A stretch of DNA of 64,000 bases, from positions 3,906,001 to 3,970,000 of the forward strand of contig NZ_CP009526.1 in assembly GCF_000969985.1 (NCBI RefSeq). Direction: 5' to 3'. This document shows positions 63,095 to 64,000 of this stretch, piece after piece (the stretch's first letter is position 1; the number at the start of each line of letters is the position of its first letter). Source of the stretch: Methanosarcina barkeri str. Wiesmoor (GTDB taxonomy: Archaea > Halobacteriota > Methanosarcinia > Methanosarcinales > Methanosarcinaceae). The notes beneath the pieces were generated by a model, which saw only the letters and a list, made by a program, of their open reading frames with translations, did not search any database and was not told the DNA's origin. The translations under genes and the position numbers were made by a program.

Positions 63095-64000
63095 TCAAAA
63101 ATTATTTTCTGAAAAATCCATTAACGTGAGCTGCTTCGAACGGGAAAGTTTTGCCTGCATGGGTTTCATGCAGTCTCCAGACAAATGGTATCTTTCCATA
63201 AGAGAGCTGAGTATTCCATAAAGTTTAGCCTTATAAGCTATATCAACTCCTCCTTTTGCATACAATTTGCGGTAAGGATCCGCAAGTTCGGGAAAGTTAA
63301 GTTCAAGGAAACCGAAGAAATGCTTTCTGGTTTCGCCCCTGAGGTTAAGAACACCAGGAAGAGCATATTCAACATTACATTCGGCTGCAAGAGACATAAT
63401 TTGCTCGAGATTCTGAGGATTATCGGTAAGAAAAGGAAGAATTGGCATCATATGGATTCCAGTAATAGCAGATGTGTTTTTAAAAGCCCGCAGAACTGAA
63501 AACCGCTTTTCAGGTGAAGAAGCAAGGGGTTCCAGTAGGGCACTTAATTTTTCATCCACCGTTGTAACCGTAACTGCGATATTTACAGATGTTAGCTCAG
63601 CAAGTTCTGAAAGAAGGTCATAGTCTCTAAGGATAAGGTCCGATTTTGTAGATATAGTGACCGGATTTCGGTATTTAATCATCAGCGTAAGAACCTCGCG
63701 CATCAACCTGTACTTTGCTTCTACAGGCTGATAACTATCGCAGACCCCGCCTATATTAATCACTTCCTTTTTCCAGCTTCGTGCTGCAAGCTGCTTTTCA
63801 AGAGCTTCCGCAACATTCGTTTTTACGTAAATCGTTTTAAAAAAGGCACATTTTTTATCCGCTACAGAGGAACAGATTTCTCTCCCGAATCCTGGATCTG
63901 TATAGGCAAACTTCTTCTTTTCTTCCAGATAGCTATGAGAGTACATTGCATAACAGTAATTACAACCGTGTTCACATCCCCTGTAAATATTCAAGTCCCA
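63095..64000 (-). CDS. SPL-family radical SAM protein (5' end beyond window)
   Basis: The visible 301 residues begin at the window edge ([13 protein letters not shown]) and show the radical SAM CxxxCxxC motif (CEHGCNYCY) plus [34 protein letters not shown] and [17 protein letters not shown]. These place it in the SplB-like/archaeal radical SAM group, with unknown substrate. The first codons lie outside the window. Confidence 0.85.
   Translation of the reverse strand, partial: WDLNIYRGCEHGCNYCYAMYSHSYLEEKKKFAYTDPGFGREICSSVADKKCAFFKTIYVKTNVAEALEKQLAARSWKKEVINIGGVCDSYQPVEAKYRLMREVLTLMIKYRNPVTISTKSDLILRDYDLLSELAELTSVNIAVTVTTVDEKLSALLEPLASSPEKRFSVLRAFKNTSAITGIHMMPILPFLTDNPQNLEQIMSLAAECNVEYALPGVLNLRGETRKHFFGFLELNFPELADPYRKLYAKGGVDIAYKAKLYGILSSLMERYHLSGDCMKPMQAKLSRSKQLTLMDFSENNF

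Noticed and set aside
1-64000. tRNA genes and CRISPR arrays
   Set aside because: No cloverleaf with a GGTTCNANNCC arm and no regularly spaced palindromic repeats with unique spacers were found; the tandem repeats here have no spacers.

Overview
The window comes from a methanogenic archaeon of the genus Methanosarcina. The diagnostic content is a Methanosarcinales S-layer protein with a tandem-duplicated domain, CARDB/PGF-type surface proteins, DUF1699, an NrpR-type regulator, archaeal cupin phosphoglucose isomerase, a soluble MtrA homologue, archaeal TyrRS and Thg1, AT-rich intergenic DNA with TATA-like promoters, and GGAGG/GGTGA ribosome binding sites. No rRNA, tRNA or CRISPR array was found.

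Layout. 0-6 kb: a truncated gene end, a lipoprotein, the S-layer gene and a small secreted protein, then decayed mobile DNA. 6-20.6 kb: mostly housekeeping genes, namely Elp3, DUF1699, a Holliday-resolvase-like nuclease, a DHH/RecJ-like exonuclease, an NrpR-like effector-domain protein, phosphoglucose isomerase, an RNase H-fold exonuclease, malate dehydrogenase, a PRC-barrel protein, Thg1 and TyrRS. 20.9-26.4 kb: a tnpB remnant, a large CARDB surface protein and a complete IS1634-type insertion sequence with inverted repeats and a target duplication. 27.4-31 kb: HIT protein and a sulfur/Fe-S block (TusA, DsrE-like, a cysteine desulfurase homologue without its PLP lysine, and an IscU fused to a MIP18-like domain). 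31-36.5 kb: a FilR1-type regulator, a cupredoxin-like secreted protein, an aldo/keto reductase pseudogene and a group II intron with its reverse transcriptase. 36.9-39.7 kb: a three-gene envelope operon (flippase-like protein, GT4 glycosyltransferase, polysaccharide deacetylase). 39.7-56.5 kb: the most distinctive part, a sulfur relay plus arsenic/thiol-redox island. 57-64 kb: a methyltransferase, secreted surface or polysaccharide proteins, GNAT, a third CMD-family protein, a parallel beta-helix protein and a truncated radical SAM gene.

The 39.7-56.5 kb island holds DsrE/DsrF/DsrH (TusDCB-like), two HTH-FeS regulators (one frameshifted), a QueG-like reductase, carboxymuconolactone decarboxylase (CMD/AhpD-like) genes including one with a five-cysteine tail, five ArsR repressors, a thioredoxin lipoprotein with CcdA, an ArsM-type methyltransferase, a soluble MtrA-like corrinoid-domain protein, a DGC zinc-binding protein, a thioredoxin-like disulfide protein, an ArsP-type permease, a universal stress protein and an ACR3 arsenite exporter. 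An inverted repeat ATATCAA-N6-TTGATAT recurs at about eleven places, almost all just upstream of genes of this island. I read it as the operator of a local regulon joining sulfur relay, thiol redox and arsenic methylation/export; ACR3 and its own ArsR have a different palindrome. This is the best candidate for an undescribed system.

The island has been rearranged: a [small His-rich gene - CMD - ArsR] cassette is duplicated 8183 bp apart, with one copy internally deleted, and there is a decayed CMD gene and a frameshifted regulator. Short tandem repeats (12-19 bp, or 57 bp) fill many spacers throughout the window.
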